Assembly: GCF_015864665.1 (NCBI RefSeq)
Contig: NZ_JADYWU010000001.1
Span: 1,984,001-2,048,000, forward strand
Direction: 5' to 3'
DNA length: 64,000 nucleotides
Origin: Salinibacterium sp. SWN167
GTDB lineage: Bacteria > Actinomycetota > Actinomycetes > Actinomycetales > Microbacteriaceae
Below, piece by piece: positions 8,718 through 17,245 of this stretch. Made by a program: the position numbers and the translations under genes. Positions within the stretch are counted from its first letter, which is position 1. Each line of letters begins with the position of its first letter. Under the pieces are notes generated by a model that ran no database searches, was not told the DNA's origin, and saw only the letters and a program-made list of their open reading frames with translations.

Positions 8718-9851
8718 ATGAGCATCGACATCCCCTCTCATGAAGACCTAGTAGCACTTTCCCAGCAGCGAAACATCGCCAGCGTTTCGCTGTATGTCTC
8801 GCCAGGATCGACCGATGGCGGGCCCCCTATCGGCCGCGACACTGAGGCGGCGCGACTCGCTCTCCGCTCGGCAGCGACAGAAGCGCTGGCAGAGCTCGGC
8901 GTGCTTGGCGTAGAGAAAGCTGAGTTGGACGCGATCGGTCAGGCGCTGGGAGCGCTGGATCACGACACCGAATTTTGGGCGTCTTCTGCGCGTTCAGTCG
9001 CCGTTTTTGTCTCGCCAGAGATCACTCAGTCGTTCCGCCTGCGCAATGAACTGCCCACGCTCGTTGCCATTGGTGATCGATTCGACCTCGGTCCGCTGCT
9101 ACGCGCCACCACGTTCGGCCACTCCGGCTATGTGCTCGCCGTGACGCTGGGCAGCGTGAGGCTTCTCTCCCTCAACGCCGATGATTCGAGCGACGAAATC
9201 GCGTTGCCTGACCTCTCCGAGGACCTCGGCAGAACGCTGGAAACCGCCGACAACCACGGCAAGGCAGACACTCCTCGAGCGGATGGCGCCCTGGGTTCGA
9301 AAGTGGAACTTCGACGCTACTGCTCCCAGATTCAGGAGGCGGTGCTCCCCATCATTGGTAACTCGGGATTGCCTTTGGTACTCGCTGCATCCTCAGACTT
9401 ACAGCCCGCGTACCGTGAAATTTCCACCTATCGCGGACTTCTCTCATCCGCCATCGATGCGAATCCCAGTTCGCTGTCGATCGACGATCTCGAGGATCGC
9501 GGTCGTGCACTTCTGGCCGAAAGACACACCGACGAGCTCGCGTCATGGTGTGCGACGTTCGGCAACAAACAGAGCAATGGACTCGCTAGTTCGCAACTGA
9601 GCGACGTTTCTCACGCCGCCGCCGCTGGACTCGTCGACACGCTTTTGTTCGATTTGGCTTCGACCGACGAGGGCAGCATCGACGAATACGGCCAAATTGT
9701 GTTCGCCAGCGAGCCTGGCCCGAGCACGTACGGCCTCGTTGACGAAATCGCCGCGCGCGTCTTGCGTACGGGTGGCACGGTCAAAGCAGTTCGAAGCGAT
9801 GACCTCCCCGACGACTCGCCCGTCGCCGCAACATTCCGCGGGCCGCTGTAA
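8718..9851 (+). CDS. baeRF (bacterial eRF1-like) family protein
   Basis: A soluble 377-residue protein whose layout matches the bacterial archaeo-eukaryotic release-factor families (probably baeRF family 11): an N-terminal SVSLYVSPG strand, a central domain with VAVFVSPEITQSFRLRNELP and YVLAVTLGSVRLLSLN, and a C-terminal AAAGLVDTLLFDLAS...AARVLRTGGTVKAVRSDDLP eL30-like part. Members are predicted ribosome-associated hydrolases or rescue factors; none of the canonical GGQ tripeptide is visible, so peptidyl-tRNA hydrolysis cannot be assumed. It stands alone after the GH5 gene and is followed by a strong hairpin terminator. Confidence 0.72.
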   Translation: MSIDIPSHEDLVALSQQRNIASVSLYVSPGSTDGGPPIGRDTEAARLALRSAATEALAELGVLGVEKAELDAIGQALGALDHDTEFWASSARSVAVFVSPEITQSFRLRNELPTLVAIGDRFDLGPLLRATTFGHSGYVLAVTLGSVRLLSLNADDSSDEIALPDLSEDLGRTLETADNHGKADTPRADGALGSKVELRRYCSQIQEAVLPIIGNSGLPLVLAASSDLQPAYREISTYRGLLSSAIDANPSSLSIDDLEDRGRALLAERHTDELASWCATFGNKQSNGLASSQLSDVSHAAAAGLVDTLLFDLASTDEGSIDEYGQIVFASEPGPSTYGLVDEIAARVLRTGGTVKAVRSDDLPDDSPVAATFRGPL

Positions 9852-9864
9852 GTCTCGAAAATTG

Positions 9865-9907
9865 AAGGGCGCTGCAGCGGAGGTTTGGCCTCGGCTGCAG
9901 CGCCCTT
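9865..9907 (+). terminator. Hairpin terminator between convergent genes
   Basis: A perfect 13-bp inverted repeat (arms aagggcgctgcag and its complement) with a 17-base loop lies 13 bases after the baeRF stop. The SDR gene ends at 9988 from the other side, so the hairpin may serve both strands. There is no long T-run, as is common in high-GC actinobacteria. Confidence 0.75.
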
Positions 9908-9987
9908 TGGCGTGTGTGGCGCGCAGTGCGCGCGTTAGGCTCACCGGTCCATCGCAACGGATGCGCCGGTGCACGCCCCTTCGATAG

Positions 9988-10773
9988 TTACTGGTGGGCG
10001 CCGCCGTCGATACGAATCTCGGTGCCGGTGACAAATGCGCCATCTTCACTAGCGAGCATGGCGACGACTCCGGCAACTGCTTCGGGCCCCGCGTACCCTT
10101 CCTTGATCGCTGGGCTCATCTTCATGAACAGCGAGTAGTCGGCGTCTTCAGGAATACCAGGCCCAATGCTCTGCTTGCTCTCGCCGATTCCTTCGGTCAT
10201 CCCCGAAGAGATCGAGCCGGGCTGAACGGCAGTGAACCGGATTCCCTGCTTCGCGTACTCAGCGGCAAGCGCGTGCGTCATGGATTGAACTCCCCCCTTA
10301 CTCGCGGCGTACGCGGACATGTAGGGGTGACCAAAAGCCGCCGAGGTCGAGCTGAAATTTACGACCGCGGATCCGTTGCCCTCGAGCAGTGCGGGAATGG
10401 CCTCCCGAATCATGAGGAAGGTACCGACCAAGTTGACGTTGAGTACCTGCTGAAAGAGTTCAAGGGACGTCGAGTGGGTGTGCGACGAGCGCAGGATGCC
10501 AGCAGCGTTGACGAGAACATCGAGTCCACCCAGCGTGCCTAGAGCAGTTGTGACAGCGGATTTCACCGACTCTTCGTCGGCAATGTTCACTACGACGGTG
10601 GAAAGGCGCGCTCCAGCTTCGCCCGCTTTGCTGACCGTGTCGGCCAATCCTGCTTCGCTCACGTCGGCGGCAACGACGTCGCCGCCCTCGGCGAGGAGTC
10701 GAAGCACGGTGGCTTGGCCGATGCCTGAGCCTGCGCCGGTGACAATGGCGCGACGTCCGGAGAACCTGTTCAT
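9988..10773 (-). CDS. Short-chain dehydrogenase/reductase
   Basis: A 261-residue classical SDR: the TGAGSGIGQ cofactor motif at residues 12-20, ADVS after beta-2, NAAG near residue 88, and the catalytic Ser...YAASK set around 138-160. The acid pair at the end of beta-2 (AADVSE) favours NAD(H). Substrate is unknown. The ATG at 10773 has an AAAGG ribosome-binding site; the frame extends further upstream but through the promoter. It diverges from a TetR gene, and a perfect palindrome lies between them, so it is probably repressed by that regulator. Confidence 0.87.
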   Translation of the reverse strand: MNRFSGRRAIVTGAGSGIGQATVLRLLAEGGDVVAADVSEAGLADTVSKAGEAGARLSTVVVNIADEESVKSAVTTALGTLGGLDVLVNAAGILRSSHTHSTSLELFQQVLNVNLVGTFLMIREAIPALLEGNGSAVVNFSSTSAAFGHPYMSAYAASKGGVQSMTHALAAEYAKQGIRFTAVQPGSISSGMTEGIGESKQSIGPGIPEDADYSLFMKMSPAIKEGYAGPEAVAGVVAMLASEDGAFVTGTEIRIDGGAHQ

Positions 10774-10817
10774 TGGGTGCCTTTCTAGGTGGGTGTTGGC
10801 CCCACGGTACGGCAAAG

Positions 10818-10832
10818 TGGCACAATGTGCCA
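10818..10832. promoter_or_regulatory. Palindromic operator in the SDR/TetR divergent promoter
   Basis: TGGCACAATGTGCCA is a perfect inverted repeat with 7-base arms and one central base, located 44 bases upstream of the SDR start and 47 bases upstream of the TetR start. This size and position are typical of TetR operators that control both the regulator and its divergent target. Confidence 0.7.
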
Positions 10833-10879
10833 TAGTGACAGTTGATGCAGTTCACCATTCAGCGCGTACGCTCCTCTAT

Positions 10880-11521
10880 ATGAATGCAGAACCTCTCAGC
10901 CTTACGGAGCGTCGCAAGCGCGACACTCAGCTTGAGATAGCCCGCACAGCCGCGCGACTCTTCTCCGACCGCGGCGCAGCCGCAGTGACCGCCGAAGAGA
11001 TCGCCCAGCAATCCGGTGTTGCCGTTCGCACTTTTTACCGGTATTTCAGCAGCAAGGAAGATGCCGTAGCTCCTCTTTTGACGATCGGCGCCGACCAATG
11101 GCACGCGCTCGTCGCCGCAGCCGACCCTGACGAAAATGTGCTCGCCGCCCTCGAACACACGATCTCCGCCGTACTCACCCCTCGCAATGCCGAGGAAATC
11201 GAGGGGCTGCGCTGGACACTTGGTCTGCTTCACGCCGCCACCAGCGACGCCGCTTTGCAACACGTGTGGCACCGCGTGAACTCCGATTCAGAGGTGCAAC
11301 TCAGGTCGGTCCTTGCCCCCGCAATGCCGACGGAGACAACCCCGTTGACTCTGCGCTTGCTCGCCGCAGCAGCCACGAGCGCTCTGCGCATAGCCCTCGA
11401 AGCCAGCGCTGAAATCGATCGCACCCTGAAGGATCCCAGCGTGCTCGCCCCGCACGCGTTGGACGCGTTCAGGCAGCTGACCAGCGGGCTAGATCTCGCA
11501 CCGGCCCCGAGCGCTAGTTAG
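10880..11521 (+). CDS. TetR family transcriptional regulator
   Basis: The 213-residue protein has an N-terminal TetR DNA-binding domain (ARTAARLFSDRGAAAVTAEEI, then the recognition helix region VRTFYRYFSSKEDAV, residues about 15-60) and an all-helical ligand-binding domain. The start at the ATG 10880 gives a normal TetR N-terminus; the reading frame extends to 10478 but that part overlaps the SDR gene. It probably represses the divergent SDR and itself through the palindrome at 10818-10832. The inducer is unknown. Confidence 0.88.
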   Translation: MNAEPLSLTERRKRDTQLEIARTAARLFSDRGAAAVTAEEIAQQSGVAVRTFYRYFSSKEDAVAPLLTIGADQWHALVAAADPDENVLAALEHTISAVLTPRNAEEIEGLRWTLGLLHAATSDAALQHVWHRVNSDSEVQLRSVLAPAMPTETTPLTLRLLAAAATSALRIALEASAEIDRTLKDPSVLAPHALDAFRQLTSGLDLAPAPSAS

Positions 11522-11556
11522 CCACACCGCTCTCGCCCCAGCAGCAGATTCTGCTG

Positions 11557-12081
11557 CTACCAGCCCATCGTGCCCGGCGCGCCCTTGAACGGCCCGACGA
11601 GGTTCTTGGTGATCCAGCCACCGTAGAAATCTCCCTCCTGAGAGGTCACTAGCTCGCCGTCGATCTCGCACGAGTCCATCTGGCCAGGGTAGAGCGCGAC
11701 ACGCGTAGCAAGCTGCTCGAACCCGTGCGTGGGCTCTGGGTAAACCCACCCCGCACGCTCGGCCACGACTCCCCCGGCAACCACGTCAAAGTAGTGCGCT
11801 TCGCCCTTGAACTCGCAGAAGCTTGTGCCACGAACGGGCACAAGCACACCTTCCGGGAAGGCCGCGATCGGTACGTAGTAGACGGGCGGATGACTCGTCT
11901 CGAGCACGCGCACGGCATCCGTCGTGTCCACAATCACGTGCCCGCCGAGCCGCACGACAACGCGCTGAGGCATGTGTTCGACGCGAGGCGGCCGCGGGTA
12001 ATCCCACACTGACTCTTGCCCCACTTTCGGCGTGACCGGCTTGGGGCGGGGAAGGCGGCGAGGTGCGGGTGCGGGTGTCAT
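11557..12081 (-). CDS. DUF427 domain protein
   Basis: A 174-residue protein matching the DUF427 family: ESVWDYPRPPRVEHMP start, GGHVIVDTTDAVRVLETSHPP, the VPVRGTSFCEFKGEAHYFDV core, and the C-terminal WITKNLVGPFKGAPGTMGW tail. The family is widespread in actinobacteria and fungi, has a beta-barrel-like fold, and no accepted biochemical function. It is transcribed towards the TetR gene and overlaps nothing. A proline-rich N-terminus (PAPAPRRLPRPKP) precedes the domain. Confidence 0.85.
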   Translation of the reverse strand: MTPAPAPRRLPRPKPVTPKVGQESVWDYPRPPRVEHMPQRVVVRLGGHVIVDTTDAVRVLETSHPPVYYVPIAAFPEGVLVPVRGTSFCEFKGEAHYFDVVAGGVVAERAGWVYPEPTHGFEQLATRVALYPGQMDSCEIDGELVTSQEGDFYGGWITKNLVGPFKGAPGTMGW

Positions 12082-12160
12082 CTATCCATCCTGCATTCGC
12101 CTGCTGGGATGCGGCTGCAAGGCCGGCATCCGTTCACAGAATTCATTTACACTGGCCTCC

Positions 12161-12970
12161 ATGAATGATGCCTCAGCTTCAGATGCCGCTCGCAGCGCGA
12201 AAAACAGCACCGCACTGCAAGTTCTCGCCCGCCTCGGTTTTGCCGTAAACGGACTCGTGCACCTCCTCATTGGAGCACTCGCGATCGGCATCGCGACGGG
12301 TGGCGGCCAAACCGATGCTGACCAGTCCGGAGCGTTCCGGCAGTTGGCCTCGACTCCGGGCGGTGTATTTCTGCTCTGGGCCGTCGTCATTGGTATGTTC
12401 GCCCTCGGTCTTTGGTTGCTGATTTCGGCATTCCTCATGCAGCCTCAGGATTCGAAACGCAAATGGGCTCGTCGCGGCGCGGAAGCAGCCAAAGGCATCA
12501 CGTACTTTGCGCTGGGCTCTACGGCTCTGACATTCGCGCTCGGCGGCTCGTCAGACTCATCGAGCAGCACGAGCAGTCTGACGGGTGAGCTCCTGGGGAA
12601 CCCCATCGGCATCGCGGTGCTCGTCATTGCGGGCCTCGCGGTCATGGGCGTCGGCGGCTTCTTTATCTACAAGGGCGCGACCCAAAAGTTTACGGAGGAC
12701 ATCTCTGTGCCCGGAGGTACTCTGCGCACCGCAGTTCTCGGACTCGGCGTTGCGGGCTATATCGCTAAGGGTGTTGCGATTGGGGTTGCGGGCATCCTTG
12801 TCGTCGTTGCTGCGTTCACTCACGACCCCGAAAAGTCGTCGGGTTTGGATGCTGCGCTCACGAGCCTCACCGATCTGCCTTTCGGAGTGGTGGTGCTGAT
12901 TGTGATCGCCGTCGGGCTCATTGCCTATGGCGTGTATTGCTTCATCCGGGCTCGCTTCGCCCGGTTGTAG
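12161..12970 (+). CDS. DUF1206 membrane protein
   Basis: A 269-residue integral membrane protein with six predicted helices arranged as three similar pairs, the repeat pattern of DUF1206: LARLGFAVNGLVHLLIGALAIG, AAKGITYFALGSTALTFALG and LGVAGYIAKGVAIGVAGILVV. The role of the family is unknown. The ATG at 12161 is followed by a short Ser/Ala-rich cytoplasmic segment; the frame is open upstream but overlaps the DUF427 gene on the other strand. It converges on the FUSC gene with a gap of 29 bases. Confidence 0.83.
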   Translation: MNDASASDAARSAKNSTALQVLARLGFAVNGLVHLLIGALAIGIATGGGQTDADQSGAFRQLASTPGGVFLLWAVVIGMFALGLWLLISAFLMQPQDSKRKWARRGAEAAKGITYFALGSTALTFALGGSSDSSSSTSSLTGELLGNPIGIAVLVIAGLAVMGVGGFFIYKGATQKFTEDISVPGGTLRTAVLGLGVAGYIAKGVAIGVAGILVVVAAFTHDPEKSSGLDAALTSLTDLPFGVVVLIVIAVGLIAYGVYCFIRARFARL

Positions 12971-12999
12971 AGGGCAGCTAGGCCAGGAAGCTGGCGGCG

Positions 13000-14148
13000 C
13001 TAGCTCGCTTCGTTCGACGCTGCCTCATCCAGCTGTTCAGCCTGCTCCAGTCGGGTGTTCAGCGCCGCGAGGATGCGTGCGATGTCCATGGAAATTGCGG
13101 CTGATGCACCCATCGTGGTTGCATTTGCGGTGTCTTTATTAGCATCCAGTTCCGCGGTTAGCGCTGCAAGAGCGTCCGTAGCGAGGTCGTGTGCCTCGTG
13201 GCGCTCCTCCACGGAGTCCCAGCTGCTCAGCGCGGTCGCGACAGCAGCGAGTGCAGCGCTGAGTGCAGGCCTCAATTCGGGCCTCAATTGCACCTTTATC
13301 GGGATGCCCCACACTGCCCCGGTGAGCACATCGGTGATGTCCCGCACATGAAAAGTCACATTTTCGAGAGCCGCAAGATCGTCGTAATCTGCTTTCAGGT
13401 CGCGACGATAGCGACGTGCTCGCGGGTTGACTTTCCGGCTTTCGTCGGCGAGCAGCACCGCCTCACGCACTTGACCAGATACGACTACAAGCGAGTCTTT
13501 GCCCGAAGCCCAGCCGTCTTTTTCGGGCGGCCAGCTTTCAGCGAGAGCTTCTGCGATCTCCGCGAGGTGGCTAGAAAGCACTGCGCGAAAGTTTGCCAAC
13601 TGTTGATCGACGGCGTTGTGGGTGAGTGCCGGAAAGATCAGCAGGTTCACGAGGAGCCCGACGACGATGCCCAGGGTGGCTTGCTCGAGGTAGCCGATTG
13701 AGTAGGAATCGGCATCCGGCCCACCAATAATGAGCACGAAAAGCACTGTCACGGGGATGTACTCACGGTTGGCACCAAACCAGCCTGTCGCGGCGATGAG
13801 AGCACCGACACCGACAGCTAGAGACGTCGTGATGACGCTCGGTGAACTGAAGATAATCACGGCGCCCGCCAGCACGATGGCCACCGCCAGACTGCCGATT
13901 GTTTGCGCCGCATTCTTCATCGAGCCCATGAGCGTGGGGTACATCGCGACAATAGCGCCGAGGGGAGCGTAATACGGATAGTTATCCGCGACGCCCGGAA
14001 GATAGGGCGCAAGTTTCCAGGCGATGGCGACCGCTACCGCAGTTTTGGCGGCCTGCAGCATGCGCGCCCGGGTGAGATCTGACCGCATCCGGCCAGCAGT
14101 TTTCTTGACGGGCTCTAGCGAGGGCGCGGGTACGATGGGTCGTTTCAT
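13000..14148 (-). CDS. FUSC family membrane protein (aromatic-acid exporter-like)
   Basis: The 382-residue product has an N-terminal half with six closely packed helices (AAKTAVAVAIAWKLAPYLPG, YAPLGAIVAMYPTLMGSMK, and so on) and a C-terminal cytoplasmic helical domain, as in the FUSC/ArAE family that includes AaeB (aromatic acid efflux) and FusC (fusaric acid resistance). Its ATG overlaps the stop of the LuxR response regulator (ATGA, 14145-14148), so it is co-translated with it and probably in the same regulon. The substrate is not identifiable. Confidence 0.82.
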   Translation of the reverse strand: MKRPIVPAPSLEPVKKTAGRMRSDLTRARMLQAAKTAVAVAIAWKLAPYLPGVADNYPYYAPLGAIVAMYPTLMGSMKNAAQTIGSLAVAIVLAGAVIIFSSPSVITTSLAVGVGALIAATGWFGANREYIPVTVLFVLIIGGPDADSYSIGYLEQATLGIVVGLLVNLLIFPALTHNAVDQQLANFRAVLSSHLAEIAEALAESWPPEKDGWASGKDSLVVVSGQVREAVLLADESRKVNPRARRYRRDLKADYDDLAALENVTFHVRDITDVLTGAVWGIPIKVQLRPELRPALSAALAAVATALSSWDSVEERHEAHDLATDALAALTAELDANKDTANATTMGASAAISMDIARILAALNTRLEQAEQLDEAASNEAS

Positions 14149-14825
14149 GCCTGCGGAGCGAGTTCGCTGCCACCCGGGGCAGGTTCCGGATGGTCGACTC
14201 GAACCCGATCGGGGCGAAACCCGTGTTCGATTCCCCACAGCACCGCGTTGGTGCGGCTCGTAGCACCAATGTTTCGATAGCAACTACGAATGTAGGTCTT
14301 GATGGAGTTGATCGAGAGGTGCGTTCGCTCGGCAATTTCGGCGTTGCTGAGCCCCTGGGTGATGAGCGCCAAGACTTCGGCTTCCCGCTCGGTGAGACCT
14401 TCTTCACGCCCCGGCCAGTCGCCCGCCATCACGGTCGGTGTGCTTTTGCCGCCGAGGTGAATGCGGTCGCCACCGCGACTAATTGCTTCGAGAGCCGCAA
14501 CAAACATGGATGCCGGCAAGCCTTTAGAGATGTAGCCGGCGGCCCCATTACCGAGCACCGCCGCGATGTGGGTCGGATCGAGGTTCCACGAATACACGAC
14601 GACGGCGCTGACGGCAGGGTTGGCGGCGAGGGCTTTCACGGCGACGCGATCTCCTTGCGTTCCCGCGAACGTGTCGTAGAGCGCGATATCGACCGATTCG
14701 TCGACTTGTCTGTTGAGATCGAGTTCGACCACTTGAATGCGATTCTGGTAGGAGCGCAGCATCCCCACAACGCCGCGCGCGACGACCTCATAGTCGTTAA
14801 CTAGAGCAATACGTACGGCGGTCAT
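14145..14825 (-). CDS. NarL/LuxR-type response regulator
   Basis: A 226-residue two-domain regulator. The receiver has the acidic pair reduced to N-D (ALVNDYEVVARG), a likely phospho-acceptor Asp in DIALYDTFAG (about residue 51) and the conserved Lys in GYISKGLP. The C-terminal LuxR HTH is textbook: GLTEREAEVLALITQGLSNAEIAERTHLSINSIKTYIRS. No sensor kinase lies nearby. It is coupled to the FUSC gene downstream, and an 18-base perfect palindrome lies 40 bases upstream of its start, possibly its own or another regulator's site. Confidence 0.88.
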   Translation of the reverse strand: MTAVRIALVNDYEVVARGVVGMLRSYQNRIQVVELDLNRQVDESVDIALYDTFAGTQGDRVAVKALAANPAVSAVVVYSWNLDPTHIAAVLGNGAAGYISKGLPASMFVAALEAISRGGDRIHLGGKSTPTVMAGDWPGREEGLTEREAEVLALITQGLSNAEIAERTHLSINSIKTYIRSCYRNIGATSRTNAVLWGIEHGFRPDRVRVDHPEPAPGGSELAPQA

Positions 14826-14864
14826 GGCTCAACGATAAGCGGCGGCAGAAACAAATGGGGAAAG

Positions 14865-14882
14865 TTCACCCCTAGGGGTGAA
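14865..14882. promoter_or_regulatory. Perfect 18-base palindrome upstream of the response regulator
   Basis: TTCACCCCTAGGGGTGAA is fully self-complementary. It sits in the 171-base gap between the response-regulator start (14825) and the csbD start (14997), so it could govern either divergent promoter. It has no T-run and no loop, which argues for a protein-binding site and against a terminator. Confidence 0.6.
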
Positions 14883-14996
14883 GCCTCACACCCGCTACCC
14901 AGATTATTCTCAGCCGGTGGCGTGCCTGTCGCCCTCCGCCAGTGCAGACGGGCACGCCACGCCAATTCACTCCCCCCGAGAAAAAGGAGCTCCATA

Positions 14997-15170
14997 ATGA
15001 GCGCTTCAGACAAGATCGAAAACGCCGCAGAAGACCTCACCGGTAAGGCTAAAGAAGCCGCCGGTAAGGCGACTAACAACGAGGAACTCGAAGCTGAGGG
15101 CAACGCCGACCAGGCGAAGGCCAGCTTGAAGAAGGCCGGCGAGAACGTGAAGGATGCCGTCTCCGAGTAG
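14997..15170 (+). CDS. CsbD family stress protein
   Basis: A 57-residue, highly charged Ala/Lys/Glu-rich protein of the CsbD family (SDKIENAAEDLTGKAKEAAGKATN, then EGNADQAKASLKKAGENVKDA). CsbD-like proteins are general-stress proteins of unknown mechanism. The ATG at 14997 follows a strong AAAAAGGAG ribosome-binding site; the longer frame upstream is not needed. A small membrane protein follows 73 bases later, and both end before one strong terminator, so they may be expressed together under envelope or general stress. Confidence 0.9.
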   Translation: MSASDKIENAAEDLTGKAKEAAGKATNNEELEAEGNADQAKASLKKAGENVKDAVSE

Positions 15171-15243
15171 CGGTCACCGCAACTCTCTCACTCCCCCACA
15201 ACACGCTTACTCCCCCACAACTCCTTTCGAAAGGTATCCCTCT

Positions 15244-15405
15244 ATGAATACTCTCCTCATCATCGTCGCCGTAATCGCCATCGCCCTGCTGCTCACGGGT
15301 GGCCTCGTGCAGTCGCTCAACTTCCTCCTCTGGGTGGGAGTCGTTCTGGCTGTGCTTGCAGTGATCGCGTTCCTGTTCCGCACCATTTCTGGACGCAAGG
15401 CCTAA
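15244..15405 (+). CDS. Small two-helix hydrophobic membrane protein
   Basis: A 53-residue protein consisting of two membrane helices (LLIIVAVIAIALLLTGGLV and LLWVGVVLAVLAVIAFLF) and a short basic tail (RTISGRKA). An AAAGG site precedes the ATG at 15244. Such proteins are commonly found next to CsbD genes in actinobacteria. No function can be assigned. Confidence 0.78.
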   Translation: MNTLLIIVAVIAIALLLTGGLVQSLNFLLWVGVVLAVLAVIAFLFRTISGRKA

Positions 15406-15425
15406 AGAACCTCGCGTTCCGCGCG

Positions 15426-15465
15426 CGAAAGCCCACGACTCCAAGGATGCAGTCGTGGGCTTTCG
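15426..15465 (+). terminator. Strong hairpin terminator after csbD and small membrane gene
   Basis: A perfect 15-bp stem (cgaaagcccacgact and its complement) with a 10-base loop starts 21 bases after the stop of the small membrane protein. The SDR gene ends at 15524 on the other strand, so it may act in both directions. Confidence 0.85.
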
Positions 15466-15523
15466 TGTTGTTCAGGCGGCGTCTGGGGTGCCTGCGATCA
15501 GGGCGCTACCGTGACGCCATCCG

Positions 15524-16324
15524 CTAGATGCTGTTGTGATCCTTTACAGCCGCTTCCATGTCGGCAAGGCCATCGGCCATCGCGGCGTCGACAGCGAGTG
15601 GATCGGAATGGTTGAGTTCCTGCATGCTGCGCGCGCGTTCGTGCGTTGCGTTGATTTCGTACTCGTCGTTGCTGAGACCGGAGATCACGCGATCGACGAC
15701 GCCAGAGACGGGGCCGCGCTTCCAGTCAGCGTTCTGGCTGCTCATCATCTCCGTGTCTGTGGCGCCCGGGTAGACGGTCGAGACGTGCACTCCGGTGCCG
15801 TGAAGTTCGCGGCGCATCGCTTCACCGAATGCCGCAAGACCAGACTTGGTTGCGGCATAGACGGCGTAGAACGGCATCGCGACGAGAGCGATCTCGCTGG
15901 AAATGTTGACGATGAGGCTTCCCCCTGCGGCTCCGCTGGTGCGCAGGCGCGGCAACAGCGCCTGAGTCAGGAGGATGGGGGCGGTGAGGTTGAGGTCGAT
16001 CATCGCGGTGGCCTCGGCTGCGGTGGCATCCTCGAGTCGCCCCGCGCGCACGTTACCGGCGTTGTTGACGAGAAGGTCGAGGGTGTCCCACGACTTCACG
16101 GCCTCAGCGACGTGGGCTGCGGCATCCGCTTGGCCCAGGTCTTGGACGAGGATTTCGGATGTTCCGCCGGCTTCTTTTACGAGTTCTGCGGTCTTCTGCA
16201 GCGTCTCTTCTGTGCGGCCGACGAGCAGCAAGTGTGCGCCCTTTGCGGCAAAATCGAGGGCGAGGGCCTGCCCGATTCCTTGGCCTGCTCCGGTGATGAT
16301 TCCATGACGGTTCGTAAGATCCAT
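15524..16324 (-). CDS. Short-chain dehydrogenase/reductase
   Basis: A 266-residue classical SDR. Visible motifs are GIITGAGQGIGQ (residues about 8-19), VGRTEE after beta-2 (Arg suggests NADP preference), NNAG near 88-91 and the catalytic YAVYAATKSG (Ser about 143, Tyr about 157, Lys about 161). The C-terminal part TVYPGATDTEMMSSQNADWK is the usual PG motif. The RBS AAAGGATC precedes the ATG at 16324. It is monocistronic; no substrate can be inferred. Confidence 0.87.
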   Translation of the reverse strand: MDLTNRHGIITGAGQGIGQALALDFAAKGAHLLLVGRTEETLQKTAELVKEAGGTSEILVQDLGQADAAAHVAEAVKSWDTLDLLVNNAGNVRAGRLEDATAAEATAMIDLNLTAPILLTQALLPRLRTSGAAGGSLIVNISSEIALVAMPFYAVYAATKSGLAAFGEAMRRELHGTGVHVSTVYPGATDTEMMSSQNADWKRGPVSGVVDRVISGLSNDEYEINATHERARSMQELNHSDPLAVDAAMADGLADMEAAVKDHNSI

Positions 16325-16488
16325 TGTGGGGATCCTTTCTGTTCTAGGGACAGGGCTGAATAGAGCCCCGGGAACAATTCCTCGTTCTCTCCGGACGCTA
16401 GCACGGCGAACTGGGGTTTACTACCGAACGGTTCCAAATTGAGGTTTCACACAGGAAGCCGCGGGTGCACTGACGCTTGAGTCGCGCG

Positions 16489-17190
16489 CTACTCGCCCCG
16501 CATCGCGACGTACACCGTGTTAGATGACACGCCACCGGTGAGCGCATTATCGAAGTCGACCGCGTGCGCGATCGGGCTCTCGAAGACCTGGCCGAGGCGC
16601 TCCATGAATTCAGCGTCGGACGGGTCATCCGACCACAATGCGAAGACGCCGCCCTCAGTGAGATGCGCTCGCACACGACGAAGACCGTCGACGGTGTAGA
16701 GGTCGGCGTGGCTGGGGTCGAGCTGGTGCCGGGGTGAGTGGTCGACATCTAGAAGGATCACGTCGTAGGGCACCGTCGGCTCGGCGCGCATGACGGCGAA
16801 GAAGTCGGCATGGGTGAGAGTGGTGCGGCTATCACCGGTGAGCTCGGCAGACACCGGCAGCAAGCCACGATTGTGCCAATCAATCACAGCCGGCAGAGCA
16901 TCGATCACTTCGAGCGAAGCCACGCGCGGATCGGCGAGAGCGGCAACGGCCGTGTAACCAAGGCCGAGCCCGCCGTTGACAACGCGCAGTGCATCCCCGG
17001 TAGCCGCCGCAAGCCCAAGATCGGAAAGCGCGATTTCGGCCACAGTGAAGAGGCTCGACATGAGGTATTCCTCACCGAGCTTGACCTCATAAACGTCAAC
17101 ATCGAGCGTTGGCTCGCGTCGGCGTCGCAGGGTGAGCTCCCCCATCGGGGTCTCTTGAAAGTCGAGCTCTTCGAAGCGGGAGATAGCCAT
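16489..17190 (-). CDS. Spermidine-synthase-like methyltransferase-fold protein
   Basis: A 233-residue protein with a Rossmann-type SAM/aminopropyl transferase core: VVNGGLGLGYTAVAAL (motif I, about 70-85), SLEVIDALP (acidic residue after beta-2), and YDVILLDVDHSPRHQL with the Asp pair usual in spermidine synthases. It lacks the N-terminal beta-domain signature of true SpeE proteins and is shorter, so polyamine synthesis is doubtful; actinobacterial relatives are annotated only as spermidine synthase-like. It follows no operon partner. Confidence 0.75.
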   Translation of the reverse strand: MAISRFEELDFQETPMGELTLRRRREPTLDVDVYEVKLGEEYLMSSLFTVAEIALSDLGLAAATGDALRVVNGGLGLGYTAVAALADPRVASLEVIDALPAVIDWHNRGLLPVSAELTGDSRTTLTHADFFAVMRAEPTVPYDVILLDVDHSPRHQLDPSHADLYTVDGLRRVRAHLTEGGVFALWSDDPSDAEFMERLGQVFESPIAHAVDFDNALTGGVSSNTVYVAMRGE

Positions 17191-17245
17191 GGGTCGAGCC
17201 TACGTGTCGACAACCGCCGCCGACACCGCGCGGGTCTGGGCAGCC

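Noticed and set aside
15536-16363. 275-codon plus-strand frame opposite the SDR at 15524
   Set aside because: The minus-strand SDR has all catalytic motifs; the plus frame has none.
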